A stretch of 55,189 nucleotides of DNA, from assembly GCA_021325255.1 (NCBI GenBank), contig JAJPHP010000075.1, positions 1 through 55,189 of the forward strand, in the 5' to 3' direction. This document shows, in pieces, positions 8,680 through 16,835 of the stretch. The position numbers and the translations under genes are program-made. Numbering within the stretch: position 1 is the first letter of the stretch; the number at the start of each line of letters is the position of its first letter. The DNA comes from Nitrososphaerota archaeon (GTDB taxonomy: Archaea; Thermoproteota; Nitrososphaeria; Nitrososphaerales; CADDZS01). The notes below the pieces were generated by a model, which saw only the letters and a list, made by a program, of their open reading frames with translations, had not been told where the DNA came from and did no database searches.

Positions 8680-9621
8680 TCAGGCTATTACTGGCGCACT
8701 CTGGCACAATTTTGTCTCGAAGAGTGATTCCCTGGGAACAAGCCTGCCAAATCTCTTGAGGAATGTCTCTCTGCGCTCCTTGGGAACAAGGCAATGAATT
8801 GCCTTTCCAAGCATGTTCTGGGTCGCGCCAACTGCGCCCATCTCAACAGCCTTGTCCGCAAGTTTCAAGAGTTCGGGGGAGGCAATTCCAGTCTGTTGAG
8901 CAAATCTCCTCGAGTGGCGTAGCAGTCCTTCGGGCGTCCCTTCATCACGAACCAAGTCGAGTGTCCTCCTTCCAAACTCGTTGACCTTTTTTCTCTTCTC
9001 CTCACTGGACATGATTGAGGAGTTCTCCGTCGGACCAAAGCACACGCATACGAGGCTGTACTTCGTGTAATCGATGAGGATTGCATCGACCCTTCCTATG
9101 GAGAAGGCCCCTGGCTCTGTTACAAGACCAATCGCACCCGATCCTGAAGCAAGTGAAATTACCGTTCCAAGGCCGGTGACGCTGTCTATCTCCGCGATGT
9201 GGGCAAATTCTGAGGCACGCGAGAGCGAGAGGTGTAGTTCGAGCAGGTCTGAGATTGAAATAGCTGCGCCAAGGGCACCGCTCCCACTCGTTCCGAAACC
9301 TGAGCCTATTGGAGGAGAGATTTTGTGCTCGAGCCTCACTGGAGGTACTGAGAACATTTCCCGCATCAGTTGTACGACCCTGAGTGACGTCCTTGCGTCA
9401 GAGGAAGGCCTTCCGTTGATGACAACCTCGTCATATGCTATGCTCTGACCAGCGCTGGCGGTCGTCGTGCTTCCTTCACGAATAACGAAACCTCCGCCCC
9501 TCGCTCCAACTCGAAGCGGATCCGAAATCCTGGTGCCATCCAGGTTCCTGTCACATATCTCAAAGAAACTTGTCACCGCGGCGGGTACATAGACAGGTCT
9601 GGAAGAGCGCAGTTTAGGCAT
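8680..9621 (-). CDS. Pantoate kinase (GHMP superfamily)
   Basis: Archaeal pantoate kinase phosphorylates pantoate to 4-phosphopantoate, the archaeal route to coenzyme A. The GHMP ATP-binding loop PIGSGFGTSGSGALG is at residues 104-118, and a glycine-rich C-terminal motif (MGAVGATQNMLG) follows. The N-terminus, MPKLRSSRPVYVPAAVTSFFEI, is the typical beginning. At 313 residues the length is normal. It lies 57 bases downstream of the S-component-like membrane protein on the same strand, so the two may be co-transcribed and functionally linked. The 3' end faces the SMC promoter region. Confidence 0.85.
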   Translation of the reverse strand: MPKLRSSRPVYVPAAVTSFFEICDRNLDGTRISDPLRVGARGGGFVIREGSTTTASAGQSIAYDEVVINGRPSSDARTSLRVVQLMREMFSVPPVRLEHKISPPIGSGFGTSGSGALGAAISISDLLELHLSLSRASEFAHIAEIDSVTGLGTVISLASGSGAIGLVTEPGAFSIGRVDAILIDYTKYSLVCVCFGPTENSSIMSSEEKRKKVNEFGRRTLDLVRDEGTPEGLLRHSRRFAQQTGIASPELLKLADKAVEMGAVGATQNMLGKAIHCLVPKERRETFLKRFGRLVPRESLFETKLCQSAPVIA

Positions 9622-9678
9622 GAGCAGCAGAAATACCCATTTGGCTTTGAAGCCGAGCGAATCGGCTCTCTTTCAAGA

Positions 9679-10503
9679 TTAAGGAGGAGCCGAGCTTGCC
9701 GCTTCGGCTGGATGCATCTCCATCGACTTGTTTACTCCTACGCTTGGAATGAAAGCGCCAACAATCAAGACAGAGATTGCTGAGACGATCAAGAGAATGT
9801 CAATCCAAAATGGGCTCCCAAAGTTACTTGCGGCAAGATCGGATTGGAATGCGAGGAAGACACCAAGACTCGCAAGTACGAGGAGGGAAACAATGATCGT
9901 CCACACCCAAAGGACTTTCTTCTGAGGCTCTGCAATGATGGGATACTGCGAACCGGAGGAGAGCTTGCTGGCGTAAGGACGCATGAGCCTGACTATCGCG
10001 GGGACAAGGATTACGACGAATGGAAACATCGTCCCAAACCAGAAGAGTAGATAGCCAAGAATGAAGATGTTAGGCAGTCCGAGAAGTAGAACGACTCCAG
10101 CTGCCGCCCATAGGTTTCCGAGAAAGAGCCCGCTCGTCGTCCCAACTATGAACCCCTTCCAGTTCTTCATCTTCTGGAAGACCCACCCGAGCACGAGGAA
10201 CCCAATAAAGTTCGCAGGCGCCCCTGCAACGATTGCAAGCGTTGGATTGCTGCCACCGGTCGAAACGAGCGAAATCATGTCCCCGATAAAGGAACCAAAG
10301 CCTGCGCCAATTCCCGCCGGAATTGGACCAAAGACAACAGCATAAAATGCCGGGATGACCACGCCGGGCCTAAATTCGCCCACACCCCAGGGCGCTCTGA
10401 TTGGAGAAGTAATGATGTTGACTATGGCATACAGTGCTGCGCAGGATGCCGCGGCAGCAACTAATCTAGCATTGCTTGTCTTGGCTTGACTATTGGCCGT
10501 CAT
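9679..10503 (-). CDS. ECF-type transporter S-component-like membrane protein
   Basis: Integral membrane protein, 274 residues from the ATG at 10503, with about six hydrophobic segments. The run SPIRAPWGVGEFRPGVVIPAFY followed by GPIPAGIGAGFGSFIGDMI resembles the substrate-binding S components of energy-coupling-factor vitamin transporters. A hydrophilic stretch (about 215-230) precedes the last two hydrophobic helices, which makes it longer than standard S components of about 180-200 residues. The longer reading to 10548 would run across the TATA box at 10535-10544, so ATG 10503 is preferred. No EcfA or EcfT gene is nearby. Placement just before pantoate kinase suggests, but does not prove, a pantoate- or pantothenate-related substrate. 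Confidence 0.65.
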   Translation of the reverse strand: MTANSQAKTSNARLVAAAASCAALYAIVNIITSPIRAPWGVGEFRPGVVIPAFYAVVFGPIPAGIGAGFGSFIGDMISLVSTGGSNPTLAIVAGAPANFIGFLVLGWVFQKMKNWKGFIVGTTSGLFLGNLWAAAGVVLLLGLPNIFILGYLLFWFGTMFPFVVILVPAIVRLMRPYASKLSSGSQYPIIAEPQKKVLWVWTIIVSLLVLASLGVFLAFQSDLAASNFGSPFWIDILLIVSAISVLIVGAFIPSVGVNKSMEMHPAEAASSAPP

Positions 10504-10534
10504 TTCGTGATTGCGGACTATTGGCAAGGCGATG

Positions 10535-10544
10535 TATATTAATA
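10535..10544. promoter_or_regulatory. Shared divergent TATA element
   Basis: TATATTAATA is nearly symmetric and lies between two divergent genes: about 35 bases from the ATG of the membrane protein (10503, minus) and about 38 from the ATG of the AbrB-PhoU gene (10578, plus). It could serve as TATA box in both directions. Confidence 0.45.
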
Positions 10545-10546
10545 AC

Positions 10547-10575
10547 ATCTCTAAAATCTCTAAAGAGCTCTAAAG
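10547..10575 (+). repeat. Three tandem CTCTAAA repeats before the AbrB-PhoU gene
   Basis: The heptamer CTCTAAA occurs three times, at 10549, 10558 and 10568, spaced 9 and 10 bases, that is on about the same face of the helix. The array spans the predicted transcription start and ends two bases before the ATG at 10578. The position suits a repressor operator; autoregulation by the AbrB-like domain is an inference. Confidence 0.5.
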
Positions 10576-10577
10576 AT

Positions 10578-11564
10578 ATGCAACTAAGGAAGGTGCAGGA
10601 GATGGGCGGCACGACCCTCCTCGTGTCGATCCCCAAAGACTGGGCAAAGGCAGCTTCGGTGAAGAAAGGATCGGTACTCTCGATAGAAACTTCCGGAGAC
10701 GGCGGTCTTTTGATTTATCCGGTCAAATCTGACGCCCAAGAGGACCCGGAGAAGGAGATAGAGATCAGTTACCCATCGCGGTTCAGCAATGAGGGCCTAC
10801 CTAACGAGATAACTGCAGCTTACCTTCTTGGCTACGACCTGATCAGGGTAAAGGGGAAACACAGAATCGCATCAAGAGATCGGGAGAGAGTAATCTCCTC
10901 GATTAAGAAACTGATCGGCCTAGAGGTAGTCGAGGAAGATGCGCAGAGCATCACGAGCCAGTTCCTAGTTGATAAGACTGCCGTCGAGCCTAGCAAGATC
11001 TTGAAAAGAATAAGCACCATCGTCAGGGCGATGATTTCTGATACGCTGAAGCAGGTCGCGCCCGGAGATGTTCCGCAGTTCGAATCCGTAGCACAGAGAG
11101 ACGACGAGGTCGACCGCCTGCACTTCCTTCTAGTAAGACTGATTCGATCCGCGGTGAGGGAACCAAGGTCCGCGAGCAAATTCGGGCTCACCTCAATTGA
11201 TTGCCTTGATTATCGCGTTGCTGCCAGTCAGCTTGAGACAGCGGGGGACTACGCGGTGGAGCTCTCAAACGCTATCGCAAACCTCTCTAAAGTGGATCAA
11301 GGGACAGGAAGGCTGTTCGCCTCGATCACTCAGCTCCTCGAGGAGATTTCGGACAACGCGGCACGTAGTTTTATCGCCAAGGACTTTACTCTTGGTCAGA
11401 GAGTGTTTGACCAGTACCAGAGGCTTGACGCGTTGATTTCTGATTTCAGTCGCAATGATGTCAAGGTCTCTCCAGATCTACTTCATGTTCTCGATCTAGT
11501 CGAGAGAATCACGCGCTGCCAGAGAGACGTCGCTGACTTGGTTTCGCCGATGAATCCTGCCTGA
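10578..11564 (+). CDS. AbrB/SpoVT-PhoU domain regulator
   Basis: 328-residue archaeal-type fusion: an N-terminal swapped-hairpin AbrB-like DNA-binding domain (residues 1 to about 45, with GGTTLLVSIPKDWAKAASVKKG) and a PhoU-like four-helix region (about 110-328, with acidic residues in AQRDDEVDRLHFLLVRLI and QLETAGDYAVEL). Such proteins are usually linked to phosphate uptake control. No phosphate transporter is seen here; the neighbour is the divergent S-component-like gene. A longer reading from 10476 would run through the promoter, so the ATG at 10578 is chosen; it puts the AbrB hairpin at the very N-terminus as in homologues. Confidence 0.85.
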   Translation: MQLRKVQEMGGTTLLVSIPKDWAKAASVKKGSVLSIETSGDGGLLIYPVKSDAQEDPEKEIEISYPSRFSNEGLPNEITAAYLLGYDLIRVKGKHRIASRDRERVISSIKKLIGLEVVEEDAQSITSQFLVDKTAVEPSKILKRISTIVRAMISDTLKQVAPGDVPQFESVAQRDDEVDRLHFLLVRLIRSAVREPRSASKFGLTSIDCLDYRVAASQLETAGDYAVELSNAIANLSKVDQGTGRLFASITQLLEEISDNAARSFIAKDFTLGQRVFDQYQRLDALISDFSRNDVKVSPDLLHVLDLVERITRCQRDVADLVSPMNPA

Positions 11565-11763
11565 TTCTAATGAGACCGAAAGTTCCTATCCTAAACACAA
11601 GTCAGAAAGTAATGCGTGGGAATTCTTTGAACTACCCGTCTTTGGACTACAATGCAACTCCGCTTGTTGTGATAAGCATCTCAAGGTTTAGTAAGAGTGA
11701 GATTGAGCCCAAGTAATCTTTCTTTTGTGTCTTGAAACGATACCGCTCCCAAATAATCGGAAA

Positions 11764-11771
11764 AAATAAAT
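11764..11771 (+). promoter_or_regulatory. TATA box for CTP synthase
   Basis: AAATAAAT is centred about 26 bases before the ATG at 11794. It indicates a leaderless mRNA and supports that ATG, and so the N-terminal extension, as real. Confidence 0.5.
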
Positions 11772-11793
11772 GTCATAAAAAACAAAATCTAGT

Positions 11794-13524
11794 ATGCCTG
11801 CATCTTCTGAAAGTAGCACTGTGGGTTACGCTTCAGGGCTTTCGGCTGTTTCCTCCTCAACCTCATCTTCATCGTTCTCGTTTCATTCTACGAGCAAAAT
11901 CACTCCGATTCGTAAATTCATTTTCATCACGGGAGGAGTGATGTCGGGTTTGGGCAAGGGGATTACATCCGCTTCGATTGCAAAGCTGTTGCAACTCTCA
12001 GGATTCTCTGTGAGCTGCATGAAGATTGATCCATACCTCAACGTGGATGCCGGGACGATGAATCCAATAGCACACGGCGAGGTGTTCGTCACTGATGACG
12101 GAGGCGAAACTGACATGGACATTGGAAACTATGAACGCTTCCTTGATGCGAACCTGACCAAGTCGCACAACTTGACCACCGGAGCAGTGTATCTTCAGGT
12201 CATCCAAGAGGAACGCAGTGGCAAATTCCTTGGCAAGTGTGTTCAGATCATACCGCACATTACTGATGCAATCAAAGCTAGAATAAGGGAACTAGCCGGT
12301 AACTGGAATGCTGAGATACTCGTGGTGGAGTGCGGAGGAACAGTGGGAGACATTGAAAGTCTGCCTTTCCTAGAAGCATTCCGCCAGATTAGACTGGAGG
12401 AAGGAGGATCAAACGTAGTCTTTGTTCATGTCACTTTGGCCCCCGTCCTCGAAGCTGTCGGTGAGCAGAAGACAAAGCCAACTCAACATAGCGTCCAGGA
12501 ACTGAGGAGGATAGGAATACAGCCCGATATCATCGTTGTAAGGTCAAGGGAGAAACTTACAAAGGAAACACGCGACAAGATTTCTCTGTTCACCAGCGTA
12601 GAACTCAAGAGCGTGATCTCGAACTCCGATGCGAAGTCGATTTACAAGGTTCCTGAAATGCTTAGGGCAGAAGGAATCATCGAAACCATCTGCGAGAAGC
12701 TTCGCGTCACGCCTAGAATGTCAAACTTCGACCAGTGGAGCCGTATAGGAGATCAGTTCGTCACCACGAAAGACACAGTGAAGATTGCAATGGTCGGCAA
12801 GTATGTCGATCTTGCCGACAGTTACGCCTCCGTAAACGAGGCGCTGCTCCATGCCGGGGCGGCGCAGGGATTAGGCGTGAAGGTTGAAAACATGGATGCT
12901 CAAGATTTTGAAAAAGATCCAGATTCGTTGCATAGGCTCAAGGATTTTCACGGAGTATTGATACCGCAGGGATTTGGAAAGCGTGGAAGCGAGGGGAAAA
13001 TTCTAGCTGCCAACTATGCTAGAGAAAATGAGATCCCATATCTTGGATTGTGCTTTGGGTTCCAGATGGCGATTGTATCATTTGCGAGAAACGTGCTCGG
13101 GCTCGTCGATGCAAATTCAACGGAGCTAGAACCCAACACGATGAACCCGGTAATCGACTTGTTGCCAGAGCAGAAGCTAGTTAAGGACTTGGGTGGGTCG
13201 ATGAGGCTGGGGGGACACGACATTGCAGTCGTGGACGGTACCATGGCTTCGCGAATTTACCAAAAACAGACTATTAGGCAAAGACACCGGCACAGGTACG
13301 AATTCAATCAAAAATACTTGGAGATGTTCGAAAAGGCTGGCATGCATTTCTCTGGATTCAGCGACAACGGAAGAAGGACTGAGATTTTGGAGATTCTGAA
13401 TCACCCATTTTACTTTGCGACGCAGTTCCATCCAGAATACATCAGCAGGCCTGGGAAGCCCGAGCCAAGTTACTTCAATTTCATAAAGGCCTCTGCCACT
13501 AGGAAACTAAGCATACTAGCTTAG
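11794..13524 (+). CDS. pyrG: CTP synthase
   Basis: Makes CTP from UTP, ATP and glutamine. The synthetase domain begins PIRKFIFITGGVMSGLGKG (residues 39-57), and the glutaminase domain holds the nucleophile in GLCFGFQMA (Cys420) and a FHPEY histidine/glutamate near the C-terminus. At 576 residues it is about 35 longer than usual because of a Ser/Thr-rich N-terminal leader (residues 1-38) that precedes the conserved start. The TATA spacing supports the upstream ATG, so the extension is probably translated. Its role is unknown; it is not hydrophobic like a signal peptide. The gene appears monocistronic. Confidence 0.95.
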   Translation: MPASSESSTVGYASGLSAVSSSTSSSSFSFHSTSKITPIRKFIFITGGVMSGLGKGITSASIAKLLQLSGFSVSCMKIDPYLNVDAGTMNPIAHGEVFVTDDGGETDMDIGNYERFLDANLTKSHNLTTGAVYLQVIQEERSGKFLGKCVQIIPHITDAIKARIRELAGNWNAEILVVECGGTVGDIESLPFLEAFRQIRLEEGGSNVVFVHVTLAPVLEAVGEQKTKPTQHSVQELRRIGIQPDIIVVRSREKLTKETRDKISLFTSVELKSVISNSDAKSIYKVPEMLRAEGIIETICEKLRVTPRMSNFDQWSRIGDQFVTTKDTVKIAMVGKYVDLADSYASVNEALLHAGAAQGLGVKVENMDAQDFEKDPDSLHRLKDFHGVLIPQGFGKRGSEGKILAANYARENEIPYLGLCFGFQMAIVSFARNVLGLVDANSTELEPNTMNPVIDLLPEQKLVKDLGGSMRLGGHDIAVVDGTMASRIYQKQTIRQRHRHRYEFNQKYLEMFEKAGMHFSGFSDNGRRTEILEILNHPFYFATQFHPEYISRPGKPEPSYFNFIKASATRKLSILA

Positions 13525-13635
13525 TGGAAAGAGGAAATCGGGTTTTTCTCCCTGAAGCAGTTTGAAAAAAGTAAGAGGCGTGGTGGAGAGCGACCTTTTC
13601 CGCTCAGGTGCGCTCCCCATTTAGAGTTTGACATT

Positions 13636-14040
13636 TCAGCCAAGCTGTTGCCAAAAGGCCAAGGCTGCGCGGAACGCGGGGACCCTGATCTTGTCAGCAA
13701 ACAAACATCTCGATGTAAGGCTCTCCTTTGGCTCATCCCAAATGCTTAGCGCTATCTCGTTTTCTTCATTCGTAGAAGAGTAAACGTGGAGGTTTCCCAG
13801 GCACTGGTAGGTCGAAGCTGGAATTGCTCCGAGATTTTCTTTTCCAATGAGGGACACGATAGATCTAACCTTGCGCAATTCGTTTCTCGTGACGCCTGTT
13901 GGCATTTTGACTACTACATTCCTCCTTTGTGACTCTGCCTGCATTCCGTTTTCCGCGTATATTAGCAGTGAGCTTGCGTTAGCACACGATAGAGTACAAA
14001 CGAATCTGCCGTATCTGGTTTTGCAATGTAGAGAAAACAA
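13636..14040 (-). CDS. Hypothetical protein
   Basis: Reading frame of up to 134 residues, with no family I recognise. The first 35 residues, rich in Cys and Ser, look unlike the rest, and an in-frame ATG at 13944 (MQAESQRRNVVVKMP) is a more natural start, giving about 102 residues. The remainder has alternating strand and helix character (KMPTGVTRNELRKVRSIVSLIG, then a Cys-containing strand region) and could be a small alpha/beta protein. It lies between convergent pyrG and the upstream HypE-like gene on the same strand, only 31 bases from the latter's stop. It is retained because nothing else accounts for the 550-base interval. Confidence 0.45.
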   Translation of the reverse strand: MFSLHCKTRYGRFVCTLSCANASSLLIYAENGMQAESQRRNVVVKMPTGVTRNELRKVRSIVSLIGKENLGAIPASTYQCLGNLHVYSSTNEENEIALSIWDEPKESLTSRCLFADKIRVPAFRAALAFWQQLG

Positions 14041-14071
14041 AATGACGTAAGGAATTGTTCAGAAAGAATTG

Positions 14072-15085
14072 TCAACGAAACTTCTTCAATGCGGGCCACA
14101 CTTCGTCTTGAATGGAAATATCAATCAGTTCTCTGGCGCGGTCACCAGAAACAACTTTTCGACCAGCACTTTTCGAGACCATCCTTCCAATCTTTGTGCA
14201 GATTATCCCCTGGCGATTGAGCGGGCGCATCACAGCAAGCGCATCTGCTTCGCGGCATGATATCAAAAGCGAACCCGAGCCAAGTAACTTTAGAGGATCG
14301 ATTCCCAATGCAGAACATATCTGCCTCGTCGAAGGATCTATAGGGACGGAATCCGCATCGAGGTAAAATCCAAGCCCGGATGCAAGGCTCATCTCTGCCA
14401 CAGCTCCGAGCACGCCTCCTTCTGTCACGTCGTGCATCGCATGTACGTGTCCGGTCTTAAAGGCCGTCCTCGCCTCCTTCACGATGCTCATGCCAGAGAT
14501 CAGTCCTCTGCCATCCGCGAGCACCTTCTTGCTCAATAGTTTTTGTACACCTGGCAGCCGGGAGATTATTGAAGTCCCTTCTATTCCGGCCGTCTTGGTC
14601 ATTAGGATTGCATCGTCCCTCTTGGCCATCGAAGAGGTGACGAATTCGTCTCCGGAACCATACGCGGTCACGACAAGGATAGGCCTTGGAAGGTCTGGCG
14701 TAATCTCAGTGTGGCCGCCCGCGACGCTAATTCCAAGACCCCTTGCGCATGCATTGATCTCAAACAGCAGTCGGCGGACCTTTTCAGGGTGGGTTGAAGG
14801 AGGCAAAAGCAGGACAGCGTTGAGGCTCGTTGGCATTATCCCACTGGTTGCCACGTCGTTTGCGCTTACGTTGACGGCGTGCCACCCGAGCCTCTTGTCT
14901 GCCCCCGTAATCGGGTCAGAAGAGGACACGATGTATTTGCCCCTACTCCTTATCACACCAACATCCACCCCCACATTGGGCGCCACTACGAGATTACCCC
15001 TCATTGGTATTGAAGCGAGAAGGGGGGTCAGCACGGCAATCGGCAGCTTTCCCTCGAGCAGAACAGTTGGCGCTTTTTTCCTCAT
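14072..15085 (-). CDS. AIR synthase/HypE-family protein
   Basis: 337-residue PurM-like ATP-binding enzyme closest in pattern to HypE (hydrogenase maturation) and related archaeal AIR-synthase paralogues. Visible are DPITGADKRLGWHAVNVSANDVATSG, the glycine-rich GHTEITPDLPRPILVVTAYG and the second-domain MHDVTEGGVLGAVAEMSLASG. True HypE ends in a Cys that carries the cyanide precursor; this protein ends PALKKFR with no C-terminal Cys, so it should not be called HypE. No other hydrogenase genes are visible. It is divergent from RIO2, with a 160-base shared promoter region. The substrate is unknown. Confidence 0.8.
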   Translation of the reverse strand: MRKKAPTVLLEGKLPIAVLTPLLASIPMRGNLVVAPNVGVDVGVIRSRGKYIVSSSDPITGADKRLGWHAVNVSANDVATSGIMPTSLNAVLLLPPSTHPEKVRRLLFEINACARGLGISVAGGHTEITPDLPRPILVVTAYGSGDEFVTSSMAKRDDAILMTKTAGIEGTSIISRLPGVQKLLSKKVLADGRGLISGMSIVKEARTAFKTGHVHAMHDVTEGGVLGAVAEMSLASGLGFYLDADSVPIDPSTRQICSALGIDPLKLLGSGSLLISCREADALAVMRPLNRQGIICTKIGRMVSKSAGRKVVSGDRARELIDISIQDEVWPALKKFR

Positions 15086-15248
15086 TGTGTACTAGCAGTC
15101 AAGGCGTAGCCTAACATCAATTAACTCTTTTCGTATGTAATTACGGCCCCATCGATCGCAAGCAAGCCTCGCATACTGCCCTTCATTCTCTCTCGTGAGC
15201 ATGCAGAAAGGGTGATATTGCTTAAGCGCTCGATAGAGATTTGATCCG

Positions 15249-16178
15249 TTGTCTTCAGCACAAATCGCCGCGAAGATGATAAGGCAACTCGAAGAAGAAG
15301 ACTGGATCACCCTCCACGCTGTTGAGAAACTAATTCCGAACTTTGAGGCTGTTCCGCTAGAAAGGATAGCGAAGGTATCAGGACTCTATCCCAGCAAGTT
15401 GCAGTTTCACCTGGGTCGGCTAAACCTGTTCGGTTTAATGATGACAACTCCCTTCGGCTACACTCTGAATACGGCAGGCCTGGACGCAATTGCCCTAAAC
15501 GCCCTGGTCAAAAGAGATATCATTTCGGGTCTAGGAAGAGCTGTGGGAATGGGGAAGGAATCTGACGTGTTTGAAGCTACAAACGATAGGGGCGATAGAC
15601 TGGTAGTAAAATTCTATCGCATAGGCCGCGTAAGTTTCAGAACCACGAGGAAGAGCCGAGCGTACATCAGCCCTCAGATGCAGCACCAGTGGTTAACAGT
15701 AAACGTACACGCGGCTATGAAGGAGGAGGAGGGAATGCAGAGGGCAGGCAAAGTCGGTGTGACCACTCCGAAATTCGTTGCGCGGGAGAGGCACGCACTA
15801 GTAATGTCCGAAATCGAGGGAGTGATGCTATACCATTGTGCGTCAGAGGACGTGGTGGCTCCCCGGAATCTCCTGCATCAGGTGCTGGACAACGTGAAAC
15901 TCGCATTTACCAAAGCGAAGATAATAAACGGCGACCTGAGTGAGTACAACATCCTATACGATGGAGAAAGGCCATGGATCATTGATTGGCCGCAGTTTGT
16001 GGACTCTAGTCACAAGAACAGTGAAGAGTTATTGAGAAGGGATGTGGAGAATTCAATCTCCTTCTTCAAGCGGAAGTTTGGTCTTGAGGTGGACACGGAC
16101 GCGGCGGTCAAGTACGTAAAGGGGAAGGTCAACTCTCCTTTTCGAGTGGGGGATAGAAGAGGAAGAAAGAGAACCTAG
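15249..16178 (+). CDS. rio2: RIO2-type serine/threonine protein kinase/ATPase
   Basis: Archaeal/eukaryotic atypical kinase of late 40S/30S maturation. An N-terminal winged helix (about 10-90, with EEEDWITLHAVEKLIPNFEAVPLERIAK) precedes the RIO domain: the glycine loop GRAVGMGKESDVFEA, the lysine in LVVKFYRIG, the catalytic loop INGDLSEYNIL and the metal-binding WIIDWPQFVD. These are all RIO2 features. The TTG at 15249 suits a TATA-like element at 15214-15226 (leaderless); ATG 15276 is an alternative that begins nearer the conserved segment. It is convergent with the LSm gene: the two stop codons share one CTAG at 16175-16178. Confidence 0.93.
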   Translation: MSSAQIAAKMIRQLEEEDWITLHAVEKLIPNFEAVPLERIAKVSGLYPSKLQFHLGRLNLFGLMMTTPFGYTLNTAGLDAIALNALVKRDIISGLGRAVGMGKESDVFEATNDRGDRLVVKFYRIGRVSFRTTRKSRAYISPQMQHQWLTVNVHAAMKEEEGMQRAGKVGVTTPKFVARERHALVMSEIEGVMLYHCASEDVVAPRNLLHQVLDNVKLAFTKAKIINGDLSEYNILYDGERPWIIDWPQFVDSSHKNSEELLRRDVENSISFFKRKFGLEVDTDAAVKYVKGKVNSPFRVGDRRGRKRT

Positions 16179-16420
16179 ACCTGAAATTCGCTCGCTATCT
16201 TTACGAAAAGCACATTGTTCCCTCGTATTACGACCTTGCCAAAGTTAGCCGAGGGATTTCCGCCGCTGTACTCAGTTGCGTCGGCAAGGATCATGTTCAT
16301 GTATGGATCGACGCTAAGCATCTTGCCCCTGTACTCCAGATCCATTTTTAGGCGGACTGAAACTTCCTTATTGATGGCCTTTTGAAGTGAATTTAGAGGT
16401 TTCTTGATCTGTTGCGCCAT
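16175..16420 (-). CDS. Sm/LSm-like RNA-binding protein
   Basis: 81-residue Sm-fold protein that forms ring oligomers on U-rich RNA. The Sm1 motif is visible in VSVRLKMDLEYRGKMLSVDPYMNMILADA and Sm2 in VVIRGNNVLFVKIAS. This is the normal length for an archaeal SmAP. ATG 16420 has a TTTTTATC element upstream on the minus strand (16470-16477). It is convergent with RIO2. Confidence 0.93.
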   Translation of the reverse strand: MAQQIKKPLNSLQKAINKEVSVRLKMDLEYRGKMLSVDPYMNMILADATEYSGGNPSANFGKVVIRGNNVLFVKIASEFQV

Positions 16421-16469
16421 CGTAAATCCGATGCCTTTCTACTTGGCAAAAAACCACTAGTTTGCAAGA

Positions 16470-16477
16470 TAAAAACC
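16470..16477 (-). promoter_or_regulatory. TATA box for the LSm gene
   Basis: Minus-strand TTTTTATC lies about 53 bases before the ATG at 16420, giving a predicted leader of about 25 bases. The rest of the 415-base interval 16421-16835 holds no gene I can support, only this promoter and that of the RadB-like gene. Confidence 0.35.
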
Positions 16478-16804
16478 TATCCAGATTCATCGTCAGGGTT
16501 ACGTACTTTCTATGTCATAGGCAGGAGTCAAAAAGTCGCCACAACGGATTAGCCTTCAGCATGACTCAAAAAGTCCTGCCTCTACATTCCCATTTGGTAA
16601 CTACAAATGCTAGTAACAATTCTACTCTTTCTCTCTTCGTCATAGTTTCGGCAGGTTTTCCGCGCATTTGCGGCAATCAGTTCAGAAATTGTGTCCAAGC
16701 CAAAGAAAGTGGCAACGAAATTTGAACGAGTAGGGAAAGCTAGGGCGACGATATCAATCGGGAAAGAAAAAGGGGCTTCGTGGTTTTCGCCTGCCTCTGC
16801 GCAA

Positions 16805-16812
16805 CGTATATG
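16805..16812 (+). promoter_or_regulatory. TATA box for the RadB-like gene
   Basis: CGTATATG is centred 27 bases before the TTG at 16836, which is the spacing expected of a leaderless archaeal mRNA and is the main reason for choosing that start. Confidence 0.45.
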
Positions 16813-16835
16813 TCTTTGATGGTAGAGTTTGCCTA

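Noticed and set aside
14072..15085. Calling the PurM-like protein HypE and inferring hydrogenase
   Set aside because: The C-terminal Cys needed by HypE is absent and no other hydrogenase-maturation gene is present.
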